A DNA stretch of 64,000 bases from Candidatus Cloacimonetes bacterium 4572_55 (GCA_002084765.1 NBMB01000005.1:1-64000); one strand, 5' to 3'. Counted from the first letter of the stretch, positions 38,237 through 48,332 are shown. Notes: generated from the sequence alone by a model not told the origin. A program made the numbers and translations.

Positions 38237-39466
38237 TTGCGAACCATTATTTTTTATTCGCCTCATTTCGGAGAAAGCACGTTAGATTTTGTGCGGGAGC
38301 TCCGATATTTGAAAAATGTGCATGTGATTGGTCTGGGACAAGATCCTCCTGACTATATCCGTTCGGCAAATGCTCGGTTTCACTACTTTGATGATTTTTA
38401 CCGAGTGAATCAAGCCACGGATCAAGCCCAACTGGAGCAGGCAATCTCGGACATTCAGAACATGGGACCGATTCATCGGCTGCTGAATATACAGGAGCCG
38501 CTCCAATTGCTCATTGCTAGAATTCGAGAAAGATTTGGCATACCGGGTCTTTATCCAAAATCAGCTCGTCTATTTCGGGATAAAGACGCTATGAAGAAGG
38601 CTTTCCGACAAAACCAGATATTGTGCGCGAAATCCAGTAAGGCAGAAATCCCTGAGCAAGCCATCCGTTTTGCGGAGGAGCAAGGGTATCCGATTATCAT
38701 CAAACCGCTGAAAGGAGCTGGGTCGGAAAATACATTTTTTTTATCCAACCGAGAAGATTTAGACCGATCCATTAAAACGCTTCAACCATCGCCGGATAAT
38801 CCGATCCAACTTGAGGAATTTATCGAGGGGGACGAGGGGTCGTTCGATACAATCACGATCAGCGGAAAAATTTATTATCACGGTATCACTACGTATCACC
38901 CAGGACCGATGGAGGCGATGCTGAATCCCTGGATTCAACCGATCTATATGTTCAATCGAGATCAGGACAGCGACGCTTTCGAGGATATTCACTCGGTCGG
39001 CAGAGCAACGCTGAAAGCAATGGATCCCGGTAGCTCGTTGAACCATACAGAGTGGTTTCGGAGGAAACGGGACGGCAAGATTTATGCGGCTGAGATCGCG
39101 GCTCGTCCACCGGGGCACCCGATCATCCCGCTGCACAACTACGGCTGCGATATGAATCTCTATTACGAATGGAACAACGTCATGATCAACGATCATTTCG
39201 ATACCGTCTTCAGCCGGAAGTATCATGTGGGATGCGCCTGTCTGCGGGCGCAGGGGAGCGGAGAATATATCCGGCATATCGAGGGGATCGATGTTGTGGA
39301 AAAAGAAGTGGGCAAGTTGATCCACGAACAATCTATTCCAGCCATTGGGACGGAGAAAAAAACGAGCTACATCGGAGAAGGCTCTCTGTTTTGTCGAGGA
39401 GATGCGTATCAACAAGTATTCGATGCATTACAATTTATTGTAAACACTGTTCGTATTTATTGTTGA
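38237..39466 (+). CDS. ATP-grasp domain ligase
   Basis: This 409-aa carboxylate-amine ligase-type enzyme has an N-terminal pre-ATP-grasp alpha/beta domain (about 1-110). The ATP-binding core follows: PIIIKPLKGAGSENTFF, QLEEFIEGDEGSFD, and the metal-binding AAEIAARPPGH. Such enzymes join an amino acid or carboxylate to an amine with ATP cleavage to ADP; the substrates are not readable here. The TTG start at 38237 follows GAGGAG at 38223-38228. It follows the S51/esterase fusion on the same strand across the tandem repeats. Confidence 0.8.
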   Translation: MRTIIFYSPHFGESTLDFVRELRYLKNVHVIGLGQDPPDYIRSANARFHYFDDFYRVNQATDQAQLEQAISDIQNMGPIHRLLNIQEPLQLLIARIRERFGIPGLYPKSARLFRDKDAMKKAFRQNQILCAKSSKAEIPEQAIRFAEEQGYPIIIKPLKGAGSENTFFLSNREDLDRSIKTLQPSPDNPIQLEEFIEGDEGSFDTITISGKIYYHGITTYHPGPMEAMLNPWIQPIYMFNRDQDSDAFEDIHSVGRATLKAMDPGSSLNHTEWFRRKRDGKIYAAEIAARPPGHPIIPLHNYGCDMNLYYEWNNVMINDHFDTVFSRKYHVGCACLRAQGSGEYIRHIEGIDVVEKEVGKLIHEQSIPAIGTEKKTSYIGEGSLFCRGDAYQQVFDALQFIVNTVRIYC

Positions 39467-39512
39467 TACGGACATATTCTAAACCTATCGGAAAATCAAC
39501 GGAAGGCGCGTT

Positions 39513-39737
39513 ATGGGACGAAAGACACAAAAATGCGAAGAGTGCGGAGGACGAGGCTATCATTCCAAGCCGGGAGATCGTTGTCAGGGGTGCAGCGGTC
39601 GCGGATATATCATCATTAGCGACGGAAAATCCAACGAAAGCGGCGGATTTTTTGTCGGATTGATCAAATTGATTATATTTATTATTTCCGCATATTTTTT
39701 TTGGGATTTATTTTTGAGGGATTTTATTGCAAAATAA
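39513..39737 (+). CDS. Small DnaJ-type zinc-finger membrane protein
   Basis: This is a 74-aa protein with two CxxCxGxG units, CEECGGRG and CQGCSGRG, in the N-terminal half. These are the repeat motif of the DnaJ central zinc finger and can form one zinc site. A hydrophobic C-terminal segment (about 48-68) anchors it in the membrane. It lies 46 nt after the ATP-grasp gene. Similar small proteins occur widely without a known role. Confidence 0.7.
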   Translation: MGRKTQKCEECGGRGYHSKPGDRCQGCSGRGYIIISDGKSNESGGFFVGLIKLIIFIISAYFFWDLFLRDFIAK

Positions 39738-40043
39738 ATTTTTGGTAATTCTTCGTGTCCTCAGTGCCTTAGTGGTTATGAATAATGCAGACTAAAAATT
39801 TTTTTTTGATCATATTCAGAAAAAAATCATCTAATATTCAGATAATTCACATTCAAAATTTGGGAAATCGAAATAATTAATAGTTGCTGCGATGGGCCTT
39901 CAATTCGGACAATAGAGTTGAACGCTCATCGTAAGATTTTTTAAATTTTTTCCATGTTGTTTTTATCATAAAATTCTTTTTAATTGCCTCTTTTGACGCC
40001 TCCTACGCGGCGCTGATAGAAAGTCATTTTATTATCCACAAGC
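39738..40043. other. Intergenic region with a degenerate repeat end
   Basis: At about 39759-39790 a segment 'tcagtgccttagtggttatgaataatgcag' (in parts) resembles the right half of the element at 30680-30759, including its GAATAAT-type end. The rest of the 306-bp gap is A+T-rich with no feature I can support. Confidence 0.4.
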
Positions 40044-42359
40044 ATGCGTTTGGATTTTACCAAAATGAATGATGAATGGTTGGTTTATCTACAAGACATA
40101 TCAAAATCGGGCAAAAATAAAGGGATTGCCAAAACCCGCCGTGGGAAGATGACGATTGATAACATCCTCGAATCGGTCTGCGAAGCAATGGATATGTCGG
40201 CTGCGACGCTGGGAATGGTTAAGGGTAATGAATATAGCTTTACCCATATCTTTGACCCGTCGAACAGCGGGATGAAAAAAGGACGCGTCCTTCCCTTGAG
40301 CATCACCTTTGCCAAACAGGTTGTGAATCGGGAGTCTCACTTTTATATTGAAGACGCGAGGAAAGATCCGGTTTTCCAGTCACATTTGGAGCTTGCTAAG
40401 TGGAAATTCGTTTCTTATGCCGGCGTACCGCTTTTCTCAGAAAAGGGAGGGATCAAAGGTATTTTAAGCGTTTTGTCCCCAGAGCCTCGTCGTCTTTCCG
40501 CTTCGGAGCTGAGTTTGATCGGGTTGATTGGTGAGTGGCTGAACGGGATGCTGAGTAAAACAGAGCCGGAACAGAAATCCGAGGTAATCAGTTCCGATCA
40601 GTTAAATTCGCTATTGAGGATTGCTAAGATTAGCATCTCTCCGCTGAAGTTGGAAGAGATCGAGACAAGGGCTCTTGAGGAGTTGTTGGAAGTAAGCCAC
40701 GCGAAATACGGAGCGATCTTGAGTATCGATGAGAATCGCAAGTCTTTTGTCACGCGTCGAGTCGTCGGGGCCTCTCGAACATTTTTGTCTGAAGAGGACG
40801 AGCTACAAATTGTCAAGCAGGCACTTGTCCAGAGAAAGCCTGTCATTATCTACGATATTTTCTCCAATCCGTCCACGAACAAAGCATTGCGCGCCCATGC
40901 AGGACAATGGGGTTATGCCTCAATGGCTTGCATTCCTTTAATGCAGCATGGGCAAAAAGTTGTCGATATACTGAGCCTCTATTTCCAATTACCTAAGAAT
41001 TTCAACGAGAATTTTATCAATTTTTTGACTGTGGCTGCCGGCTATCTCTCCTCGGCTATCTCCACTTTCGCTCTTTTGCGAAAATCCAAAATTGAACAGC
41101 AGTTGATCGCCTTAGTCAACGAGATCACCAATGCCCTGACTTCCAGCCTAAATTTCAATGAGATTTTTTTGACATTAGTAAACGGTTTGGAAGAGATCGT
41201 TTCCTTTGATCACGCCAATATTACCCTGTTAGACAATAAAAAAAGCGAGCTTTCTCTTTTTGCCCTAATCAGTTCGAGAGCCACAAAACTGAAACAAGGA
41301 TATAAATTCACCCGTGAAAAAGAGCCACTTATTTGGTCTACAATAATGGAGCGGAATATCTCCTCAGTCAGCGATCTCACTCATGTACCGACCGAATTTA
41401 ACAAAATTTTGATCCAGGAGGGGATGAAATCATCTGTAGCGGTTCCGCTGCTTTACAAGGGCGATCGACTGGGCATTTTTCTCTTAGCCAGCTCGAAACT
41501 GAGTAATTTTTCACTTCGGGAAGTCAAAATATTGGAACAGATCGCTTTCCCCATCGCTTCGGCTATCAAGAACGCCAGCCTTTATATCGAGAGCTATCAA
41601 CAACGGGAAAAACTGAACCGTATTAATCGAGAGCTTCAAATGTTAGATCAGATCAAGCGCGACTTGACTGATATGATAATCCACGACTTACGGAACCCCC
41701 TCTCCGGTATCATCGGCTATCTTTCGCTGATCATTCAATATACAAAATTGGACGATCAGCAGGCAGAGTTTATTGATCTCATAAAATTCAATAGCGAGGC
41801 AATGCTGAATATGGTCAACACTCTGCTTGATATCACTAAATTGGAAGTGGGACAGATGACGCTGGATCGCCAGCATGTCTTGATAACCGAGTTGATCCAC
41901 GCGGCTTTTAGTCAAACCCATGGCACGGCTCTTCCAAAAAATGTCTCTCTTCGTTCAAAGGTTGAGGAAAGCGGACTTCAGGTCTATGCCGACTCTCAAT
42001 TGGTTGTGCGGATTTTGGTCAACCTGGTGAGCAACGCGATCAAATTTGTCCCTGAAGGCGGAAATGTGATGATAGAGGCGATGAGTAAACCGGGAAATGA
42101 TACGGAGACCGCGATTTTCAAGATTATTGACGACGGAGAGGGCATCCCGGAAGAATATCAAGAAAAAATTTTCGAAAAATTTGAGCAAGTGAATATTCGA
42201 AAACGAGGCGATCGCGTATCAACAGGTTTAGGATTGACTTTTTGTAAATTAGCGGTGGAAGCGCACGGCGGTTCTATTCGCGTAGATAGTAAATTGGGGC
42301 GAGGAAGCGTATTTATTTTTGAGATACCTTCGAAACCTCAAAAAATATGTAATCAATAA
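40044..42359 (+). CDS. Multi-GAF sensor histidine kinase
   Basis: This is a 771-aa soluble kinase. Three GAF-like domains are seen at about 40-170, 195-340 and 360-510, followed by a short coiled coil. The HisKA domain carries the phospho-accepting His in MIIHDLRNPLSGI (about 550). The HATPase domain has LVNLVSNAIKFVPEGG, DDGEGIPEE and TGLGLTFCKLA. There are no membrane segments, so it probably senses a cytosolic small molecule or redox state (inference). No response regulator is adjacent. It is convergent with the minus-strand operon that ends at 42404. Confidence 0.88.
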   Translation: MRLDFTKMNDEWLVYLQDISKSGKNKGIAKTRRGKMTIDNILESVCEAMDMSAATLGMVKGNEYSFTHIFDPSNSGMKKGRVLPLSITFAKQVVNRESHFYIEDARKDPVFQSHLELAKWKFVSYAGVPLFSEKGGIKGILSVLSPEPRRLSASELSLIGLIGEWLNGMLSKTEPEQKSEVISSDQLNSLLRIAKISISPLKLEEIETRALEELLEVSHAKYGAILSIDENRKSFVTRRVVGASRTFLSEEDELQIVKQALVQRKPVIIYDIFSNPSTNKALRAHAGQWGYASMACIPLMQHGQKVVDILSLYFQLPKNFNENFINFLTVAAGYLSSAISTFALLRKSKIEQQLIALVNEITNALTSSLNFNEIFLTLVNGLEEIVSFDHANITLLDNKKSELSLFALISSRATKLKQGYKFTREKEPLIWSTIMERNISSVSDLTHVPTEFNKILIQEGMKSSVAVPLLYKGDRLGIFLLASSKLSNFSLREVKILEQIAFPIASAIKNASLYIESYQQREKLNRINRELQMLDQIKRDLTDMIIHDLRNPLSGIIGYLSLIIQYTKLDDQQAEFIDLIKFNSEAMLNMVNTLLDITKLEVGQMTLDRQHVLITELIHAAFSQTHGTALPKNVSLRSKVEESGLQVYADSQLVVRILVNLVSNAIKFVPEGGNVMIEAMSKPGNDTETAIFKIIDDGEGIPEEYQEKIFEKFEQVNIRKRGDRVSTGLGLTFCKLAVEAHGGSIRVDSKLGRGSVFIFEIPSKPQKICNQ

Positions 42360-42403
42360 ATATTTATAGATTTTTCCCCATAATCGAAATCAGGTTTATA
42401 TTC

Positions 42404-43609
42404 TTATTCTACCAGTTCGCGCCAACCGTCGATGTAATATCGGGTCGATTCACCCACGTCCATTAAATATTCGCAGTTATCGATGACACGCTGTGGCGGA
42501 AAGGATACTTCATTTTCTAAAAGCACTTTTCCCTCTTCGCTCGCCTCTAAAATCTCTCGATATGCAAAAGAGCCGAGTGGTTGCTTGATGGCACCGGCAA
42601 TTTTTACCGCATTTGTATCTCTTAAGACAAAATTGATGAATTTATACGCGCCCTCTTTGTTCAGGGAACCGATCGGAATGCACATATTATCAATAAACCG
42701 GATTGATCCCTCTTTGGGAACAAAGAAATCGATCTTATCCGCGGAATCTTCGTCAAATTCCTGTGCCACAGAGACGTCTCCGTTCCACAGCATACTGATC
42801 CATAGGTCGCCGCTATTCAGGAGATTACCGGGATTCGGAATAAGTTTAATATCGTGATTTTTCAGATCATGCAGAAGGTTGCATGCATTTGCAATCGCAG
42901 TAGTTTGCGTGGTATTGATTGAATACCGCTTATATGCCAGTGCCGCGCCAATGGTTGTTCTTGCGTCGCTTAGGAGAGAAATCTTTCCATCAAACATGGA
43001 ATCCGGCTTAAAAATAAATCCCCAGCTTTTATTGATTTTTTCTTGGCTCACAATATCTTTGCGATAGGCTATTCCCATGACCCCCCACGAATAAGGGATG
43101 GAAAATCGGTTGCCGGGATCATACGGAGAACTTTTGAATTGAGGATCGACTTTATCATAATCGATTTTAGTCAAGTCCAACTCTTCCAACAGGTTATCCT
43201 CCGGTAAAATCTGCACCACCCGGGCCGCGACAAAAATCAAATCAAACTTGCCGGTTAGCATCTCGTTGGAGATAGCGCAGACCACGCGATATTTCTGCTT
43301 TCCTTCCTGCTTGACCACCTCGAACAGATCCTCCATCGCGTTCATGACATGATAATTGACTTGAATTCCGGTTTCATCGGTAAACTCATGCAATGTCTCC
43401 GGAGCAAAGTAACTCGGCCAAACCAGAATATTTAGGTTTTTTTTATACTTTTCATCATCCACCTTTGCTGTAAAGTCGATTGGCTTGTAAGGATCGACCT
43501 TATCCTGATCATCTTCGCTCGTGACGTCAACTCGTCGGCAATTCACAGAGAAAACAATAGTGCCGATAATGAAATAGGCAAGAAATAGCGTCAAATTTTT
43601 CATACTCAC
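42404..43609 (-). CDS. PotD-like extracellular solute-binding lipoprotein
   Basis: This 401-aa periplasmic binding protein resembles spermidine/putrescine PotD/PotF (NILVWPSYFAPETLHEFTDETG start, FSIPYSWGVMGIAYRKD, SLNKEGAYKFINFVLRD). A signal segment leads to a VNC lipid-attachment Cys near residue 24. No PotABC transporter genes lie nearby, so it may act as a sensor or buffer rather than a transporter subunit. The start overlaps the SPFH stop by 4 nt, which couples the two. It is the last gene of the nine-gene operon. The ATG two codons into the frame is an alternative start. Confidence 0.85.
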   Translation of the reverse strand: MSMKNLTLFLAYFIIGTIVFSVNCRRVDVTSEDDQDKVDPYKPIDFTAKVDDEKYKKNLNILVWPSYFAPETLHEFTDETGIQVNYHVMNAMEDLFEVVKQEGKQKYRVVCAISNEMLTGKFDLIFVAARVVQILPEDNLLEELDLTKIDYDKVDPQFKSSPYDPGNRFSIPYSWGVMGIAYRKDIVSQEKINKSWGFIFKPDSMFDGKISLLSDARTTIGAALAYKRYSINTTQTTAIANACNLLHDLKNHDIKLIPNPGNLLNSGDLWISMLWNGDVSVAQEFDEDSADKIDFFVPKEGSIRFIDNMCIPIGSLNKEGAYKFINFVLRDTNAVKIAGAIKQPLGSFAYREILEASEEGKVLLENEVSFPPQRVIDNCEYLMDVGESTRYYIDGWRELVE

Positions 43610-44715
43610 TCACCGCCTTGATCCAGTTGATTTGATTGGGCACTATCTGGCTCTGCGGTAGTTTGGATTTCCCTATCCGCGTTGAATAGCACGGGCAGTG
43701 CTTGTGAATCCGTTCCCATGATAATAATTTTGGAATTTGGGGATTTTGCCAACTCCAGTGTGGCGTCAATTCCTCTCCATTTTAGGATAGAGGTGCCGGT
43801 CAATTCTTGAAATATTTTGACGCCTTCGGCTTCGATACGTCGCCGTTCTCTCTCGCTTCGTTCCCTATCCAAAATATATGAGTACGCTAAATATTTCTGC
43901 TCTTCCGACAACTTATCTTTGATCGCTAACTGAATCTCAGTCGGCAACATCAGTTCCTTGATCAATATCGAGTGCATGTAGAGAAATTCAATGGGAACCC
44001 GATCGCGGATACCCTCCAACAACTGATTCAGCAATTTCTGCTCTTCCGTGGCATAGAGTTCATCGGGCGTATAGCGTCCTATCACTCCGCGAATAGTAGA
44101 AATTACCTCGGGGCGAATGATTTTTTTTACATAATCTGGTCCCACGGTTTTATGAAACAGGGGCAATCCTTGCAATTGGAGCTGAAATCGAGCAGAAAAT
44201 TTCACGTTGATGACGAGACCGTTGGAGGAGAGAACTTTTATGTTGTCATGAATCTCCTGCACCCGCATGTCATAAATATACATCTTATCGATAGGGAGAA
44301 TGGCACTCAGCCCTTCCAGATAGACATAGCGCAGGTTCGTCCCTGTGATACGATGCCACAACGCGCCGGCATGACCCGAGTTTATGGAAATAAAGGTATT
44401 TTTCCAAAAAAGCGCGGAGAGCACCACGGCAATCGCAATAGGGACAATGATCTTCATCTTGTGATGATGCCAGTGTCTGGCCCAAGGATGGATGCGGACA
44501 TGGCGCAGTATCTGCGCTTGATAGCGTTCGGTCTTCTCTTGACCAATTTTTGACCGTAGAGAGTCCAGAAAATCTTTTTCAGTGAGAAATTCTCGATCCT
44601 CCATGTACTCCAATTTGTCAAGAATATCTTCCGAAATCTCCCCTTGGATCGCTAATTGGTCTAATGCCCGACGGCTGACTTCGTAAATATATCGTTCTTT
44701 TTTTTTCTTAGACAT
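43606..44715 (-). CDS. SPFH/Band 7 (prohibitin-type) membrane protein
   Basis: This 369-aa protein has a basic cytosolic N-terminal part (about 1-85), one transmembrane helix (about 88-106) and an SPFH domain (about 110-280, with INSGHAGALWHRITG and VKFSARFQLQ). A charged helical stretch follows (about 280-310, DRERSERERRRIEAEG), then a polar tail. SPFH proteins form large membrane rings that scaffold transporters or proteases. Here it sits between a peptide exporter and a PotD-like lipoprotein, so it may organise them at the membrane (inference). Confidence 0.85.
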   Translation of the reverse strand: MSKKKKERYIYEVSRRALDQLAIQGEISEDILDKLEYMEDREFLTEKDFLDSLRSKIGQEKTERYQAQILRHVRIHPWARHWHHHKMKIIVPIAIAVVLSALFWKNTFISINSGHAGALWHRITGTNLRYVYLEGLSAILPIDKMYIYDMRVQEIHDNIKVLSSNGLVINVKFSARFQLQLQGLPLFHKTVGPDYVKKIIRPEVISTIRGVIGRYTPDELYATEEQKLLNQLLEGIRDRVPIEFLYMHSILIKELMLPTEIQLAIKDKLSEEQKYLAYSYILDRERSERERRRIEAEGVKIFQELTGTSILKWRGIDATLELAKSPNSKIIIMGTDSQALPVLFNADREIQTTAEPDSAQSNQLDQGGE

Positions 44716-44788
44716 GTTCCCATTAATTCTTTCGGTAACGTTACTTTAATAAGATTTTATCTATCTTTTATTAATAATTAAATTATTT

Positions 44789-46435
44789 TCAATAAGACGT
44801 GTATTGATCAGCTTGTACAATGTATTCGATTTTTCCGTATTCCATCTTCATCACGCGATCCGCCACATGGAAATATTTATCGTCATGAGTTATCGCGACA
44901 ATTGTTTTCCCCTGCTCTTTTAGTTTTACCAGTAACTCCTCGTAGAAATACCGTCTGAACTCAGGGTCTTGTTCAGCCGCCCACTCGTCAAAAATATAGA
45001 TGGGTTTGTCTTCTAACAGGGCGATCAACAGTGCCAGCCTTTTTCGTTGACCTGTAGATAACTCTAAATTTGTAAACAGGTTATCAACGAATTTTGTCTT
45101 AGAATGCAGATCCATTGTTCGGAGAAGTTCGTAAACTTTCCCCTCGTCAATGCCGCTCAAGCCGTACAGTTGGTCAAACAGGTAAAAATCGGAGAAAATC
45201 ACGGAAAATAGTTCTCGGTATGACTGAACTGCCTCCTTCTTGAGAGTGACGCCATCGACCTGGATATAGCCGCTATCTGGATAATAGAGAGCGGTTAAAA
45301 TTTTGAAAAAGGTCGATTTTCCGCTGCCGTTCCCGCCGATCACAAACAGAATTTCTCCCTGTTGGATCGTCAGGTCCAATGGTCCCACGGTAAACAGCCG
45401 CTGGCTTTCTCGATCGATATAGGAAAATACTACGTCGAGAAATTTAATATCTCGTTTGAAATAGAGTGGAAAGTCCTCAAAATGGTCGACATTAGTTTTA
45501 TAAGAGTTCATCTCACCTTCCATCCGATAAATATTCTCTACCGCTACGTTAGCTTTGTCTAATACCGGTACCGCGCCCACCACAGAAGATAAGGGACCGA
45601 CTATAAATAAGATCGCCATAGTAATTTCGGTCAGGGTCCCGCTATAGCTGGGGATCAATCGGGGCAGGATGAACACCACGCCGCCTATCATAATATAAAA
45701 AATATATTGGGATAGGAGGTAGTTTCCGTGATATATTTTGTCAGTGCGTATCTTCAGGCTTTTGACCGAAGCGGAAATATCTTTGAGATGTTCGAACAGG
45801 TCGTCGCTTCGCTTTCTATTGATCTTGACCTCTTTGAATCCGTCCAAAAGATGCACAATTTTCTGAAAAAAATCTATTTCTCGTTGCGTAAATCGACGGA
45901 TATAATGAAGCGCCAACTTTCCATTCCGTTGATAAATTATAAGACCCACACTGGTGATCCCGACCACGAGAAAAAAAGCAGGCGCGGACAAATAGGCTAT
46001 ATAGAACGCGATAAAAAGAACTAAGATAGCGGATTGTAAAGACGCGACTAAGATCGATTCTGAGCGAGAAATGGAAGCCAATTCCTGAGTCAATCTCCCG
46101 TGGAGTTTGTCTTTTCCGATATGCTCTATGGCCGAAAGGCTGCTCTGCCGAATCTTATCGGTCAAACGGACGCGGATATTATTGATCGCGTTCTCGAAAA
46201 GCCGCGTAGACTGGTCAAAGGCATAACGCAGAAAATAGGTGTACAGACCCATTGAAATAATGAAATAGAAGAAATATTTGAGATTGATTTCTTCATAATT
46301 TGTTGTCTTTGCCGCAAGCGAGACCGTGGCAAGGATAGCCGAATTTGCCAAACCGGAAATCGCGGCAGCGACAAAAATCCCTTTATAAGGAATTCTTGAT
46401 TCTTTAATGAGCATGTCAAACAATTTCATATTCAT
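44789..46435 (-). CDS. Cyclic-peptide-type ABC exporter (SyrD/PvdE family)
   Basis: This 548-aa fused permease-ATPase has six transmembrane helices in residues 1-320. The ATPase has Walker A IGGNGSGKSTFF, signature LSTGQRKRL and Walker B IYIFDEWAAEQDPEFRR. The WAAEQDP form of Walker B is typical of the SyrD/PvdE group, which export cyclic or non-ribosomal peptides and siderophore precursors. No peptide synthetase lies in the window. It is 11 nt from the upstream gene and part of the nine-gene minus-strand operon. Confidence 0.9.
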   Translation of the reverse strand: MNMKLFDMLIKESRIPYKGIFVAAAISGLANSAILATVSLAAKTTNYEEINLKYFFYFIISMGLYTYFLRYAFDQSTRLFENAINNIRVRLTDKIRQSSLSAIEHIGKDKLHGRLTQELASISRSESILVASLQSAILVLFIAFYIAYLSAPAFFLVVGITSVGLIIYQRNGKLALHYIRRFTQREIDFFQKIVHLLDGFKEVKINRKRSDDLFEHLKDISASVKSLKIRTDKIYHGNYLLSQYIFYIMIGGVVFILPRLIPSYSGTLTEITMAILFIVGPLSSVVGAVPVLDKANVAVENIYRMEGEMNSYKTNVDHFEDFPLYFKRDIKFLDVVFSYIDRESQRLFTVGPLDLTIQQGEILFVIGGNGSGKSTFFKILTALYYPDSGYIQVDGVTLKKEAVQSYRELFSVIFSDFYLFDQLYGLSGIDEGKVYELLRTMDLHSKTKFVDNLFTNLELSTGQRKRLALLIALLEDKPIYIFDEWAAEQDPEFRRYFYEELLVKLKEQGKTIVAITHDDKYFHVADRVMKMEYGKIEYIVQADQYTSY

Positions 46436-46446
46436 AATCTCATACC

Positions 46447-47898
46447 TTAGTTTGGTATCAGTCTCGATTGTTTGGATTTTTTTGGAGGCGACGGTTCGTT
46501 TTTTTCGGCCATCTCACTTTTTTGCAATAAGATTAAGCTTCCGCACCCGTCGTCAAGTATGATATTTTTGATGTCTTGCATCAATTCTTTTGGAGTGGAT
46601 TCTCCGTATAGGTTACGAAAAAGTTCGATATTTGCTTCATTTTCTCTATTTAGAGTATGAAAAATCTCCATTCTATTCCTTTTTTCACCCATTAAATTAA
46701 CGGTTTCGATTTTTACTATATTCTTTTTCGAACTATGAACCAAACGATGAACGGAGATTTTATCGGCTTTCTGATCCCAGGACAAACAAATCAGTGCTTC
46801 GATTTTGATCGGAAACTGTTGTATATTCTCGATAACTTTCTTCGTATCAGATTTGATAAGTGCTTCTTTGATATATGTATATGCCGCAGATGCGAACATA
46901 ATCGAGTCCAGCTCTTTTGTTCCGAGAACTCTACCCAAGATGGCGTAGGTTCGCTTCCCCAGATTAAAAACGCCAAAAAAATCTCCGCTTGGATATTCAC
47001 TGGCAAGAGATATAGAAAGCTCGATATTATGAAAAACGCCCTCTATGGGTTGTCGAAAAGTCTCATTAAAGTAACATGCCAGGTCGGAAAGAGATCGAAA
47101 CTGCTCTCCTTCGATAATTGAGCGTTTTGTTTTTGACAACACATCTTCCAAAACGCTGCTCATAGTATTGAATGTGTTGCTCAAGTCGCTCACTTCTTGG
47201 ATGGACTCGATCTTTATCCGCTGATCGTAGTTCCCGGCTGCGACAACCAAAGCCTCTTCATTAAATTGATGAATCTTACCGGTCAGGATATAGGAGATCA
47301 GGATTGACACAAAAGAGCCGAAGAGTATAATGCAAACGGCTACGATAAGATTTTCATAAAGAATACCGCGCGTCTCTTCGATGTACCAGCTCACATCGGA
47401 AATGACTCCTAATATTAAGATCGACTTTCCATGGCTATAGACCGACGCGAAGGAAGAAATTATCCGTTTATTTAGAGCTGGTTCGGTCATTTCAGTGGTC
47501 AGGATGTTTTTATAACCAGATATCAGCTCAACAAGAACCTGCTTACTTGGTAATAAGAATTGCTGGGCCAGTTCGTCATCCGGAGGAAAGCGAATGACAA
47601 AAGCTGGATTATCTGGATCAAATAGAACAAACCGATGGTTTTGATTCCAAATTTGCAGTCTATTGATCGGTTTATGTAACGCGTTCAGAGTCTGTCCGTC
47701 ATCCGGTTGCTTCAGAAGTCGGTCAATCAGATCCGCATCTATCAACTCAGCCGATGCAGCCGTGAGTGAAGAGACCTCTTCCTTTATCCCCCACAGCAAT
47801 TCCTGGCGTTGGGTGCTGTAGTTCAATATGCCGGTAGCGATAGCCATTAATATGAATATGGGGAGTATGGTAATAAAGTTTTGTGTGCGTATCTTCAT
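46447..47898 (-). CDS. HAMP sensor with degenerate PP2C-like domain
   Basis: This is a 483-aa membrane protein. A first helix (about 8-26) is followed by a periplasmic domain (about 27-175), a second helix (about 180-205) and a HAMP (about 205-260). The C-terminal domain resembles a SpoIIE phosphatase: SGDFFGVFNLGKRTYAIL parallels GGDFFDV...GDGRYGL. The metal motif GDVSGKG reads GRVLGTKE, and the final DDMTLL reads DDGCGSLILL. Catalysis is unlikely. It lies 10 nt after a cNMP-domain gene and 11 nt before the exporter. Its role may be signal binding. Confidence 0.65.
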   Translation of the reverse strand: MKIRTQNFITILPIFILMAIATGILNYSTQRQELLWGIKEEVSSLTAASAELIDADLIDRLLKQPDDGQTLNALHKPINRLQIWNQNHRFVLFDPDNPAFVIRFPPDDELAQQFLLPSKQVLVELISGYKNILTTEMTEPALNKRIISSFASVYSHGKSILILGVISDVSWYIEETRGILYENLIVAVCIILFGSFVSILISYILTGKIHQFNEEALVVAAGNYDQRIKIESIQEVSDLSNTFNTMSSVLEDVLSKTKRSIIEGEQFRSLSDLACYFNETFRQPIEGVFHNIELSISLASEYPSGDFFGVFNLGKRTYAILGRVLGTKELDSIMFASAAYTYIKEALIKSDTKKVIENIQQFPIKIEALICLSWDQKADKISVHRLVHSSKKNIVKIETVNLMGEKRNRMEIFHTLNRENEANIELFRNLYGESTPKELMQDIKNIILDDGCGSLILLQKSEMAEKNEPSPPKKSKQSRLIPN

Positions 47899-47908
47899 GT
47901 TCTATCCC

Positions 47909-48331
47909 CTATTCCAAAATCTGAAAGAAAATTCTCGGTGAGTAATTTATTGTTTCAGCAAAACCTATAACCAATTCCGGACATTCATACATGATTGTAA
48001 AAAAATGTCCCTTATTGATCAGAAGACAGTTCGCTCCTCCCGGCTCGGAAGCGGATAAGGAATGAATAATCGGATGGTCCATCAACAAAGATTCAACGCC
48101 AAAGACCTGGGGCACAGGAAATTTTTCTCCATTTTCTGGACCTTCAGCGGTCAACTCCCCATCGATTGTGATATAAAGTTTGGGAAGAATTCTGCCAGCG
48201 GAGGTGATCTTCTCGCCAGGCGCGTAGCTTCGATATTTTGTGATTTCCGCTATTAGGATCAATTCCGAATCTCGCAACCGATTAAAGGGCAGGATCCCCT
48301 TTAAGGAAAATATTTTCTCAGAAGGCGTCAT
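47909..48331 (-). CDS. Stand-alone cyclic-nucleotide-binding-fold protein
   Basis: This 140-aa protein consists of a single CRP-type cNMP-binding beta-roll, with no DNA-binding domain. The phosphate-binding cassette keeps FGVESLL but lacks the Arg-Ala pair (HSLSA), so nucleotide binding is uncertain. The ATG at 48331 starts 1 nt after the upstream stop; a longer frame from 48352 would overlap that gene. It lies between the two HAMP sensors, suggesting an adaptor or ligand-responsive partner. Confidence 0.75.
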   Translation of the reverse strand: MTPSEKIFSLKGILPFNRLRDSELILIAEITKYRSYAPGEKITSAGRILPKLYITIDGELTAEGPENGEKFPVPQVFGVESLLMDHPIIHSLSASEPGGANCLLINKGHFFTIMYECPELVIGFAETINYSPRIFFQILE

Positions 48332-48332
48332 A

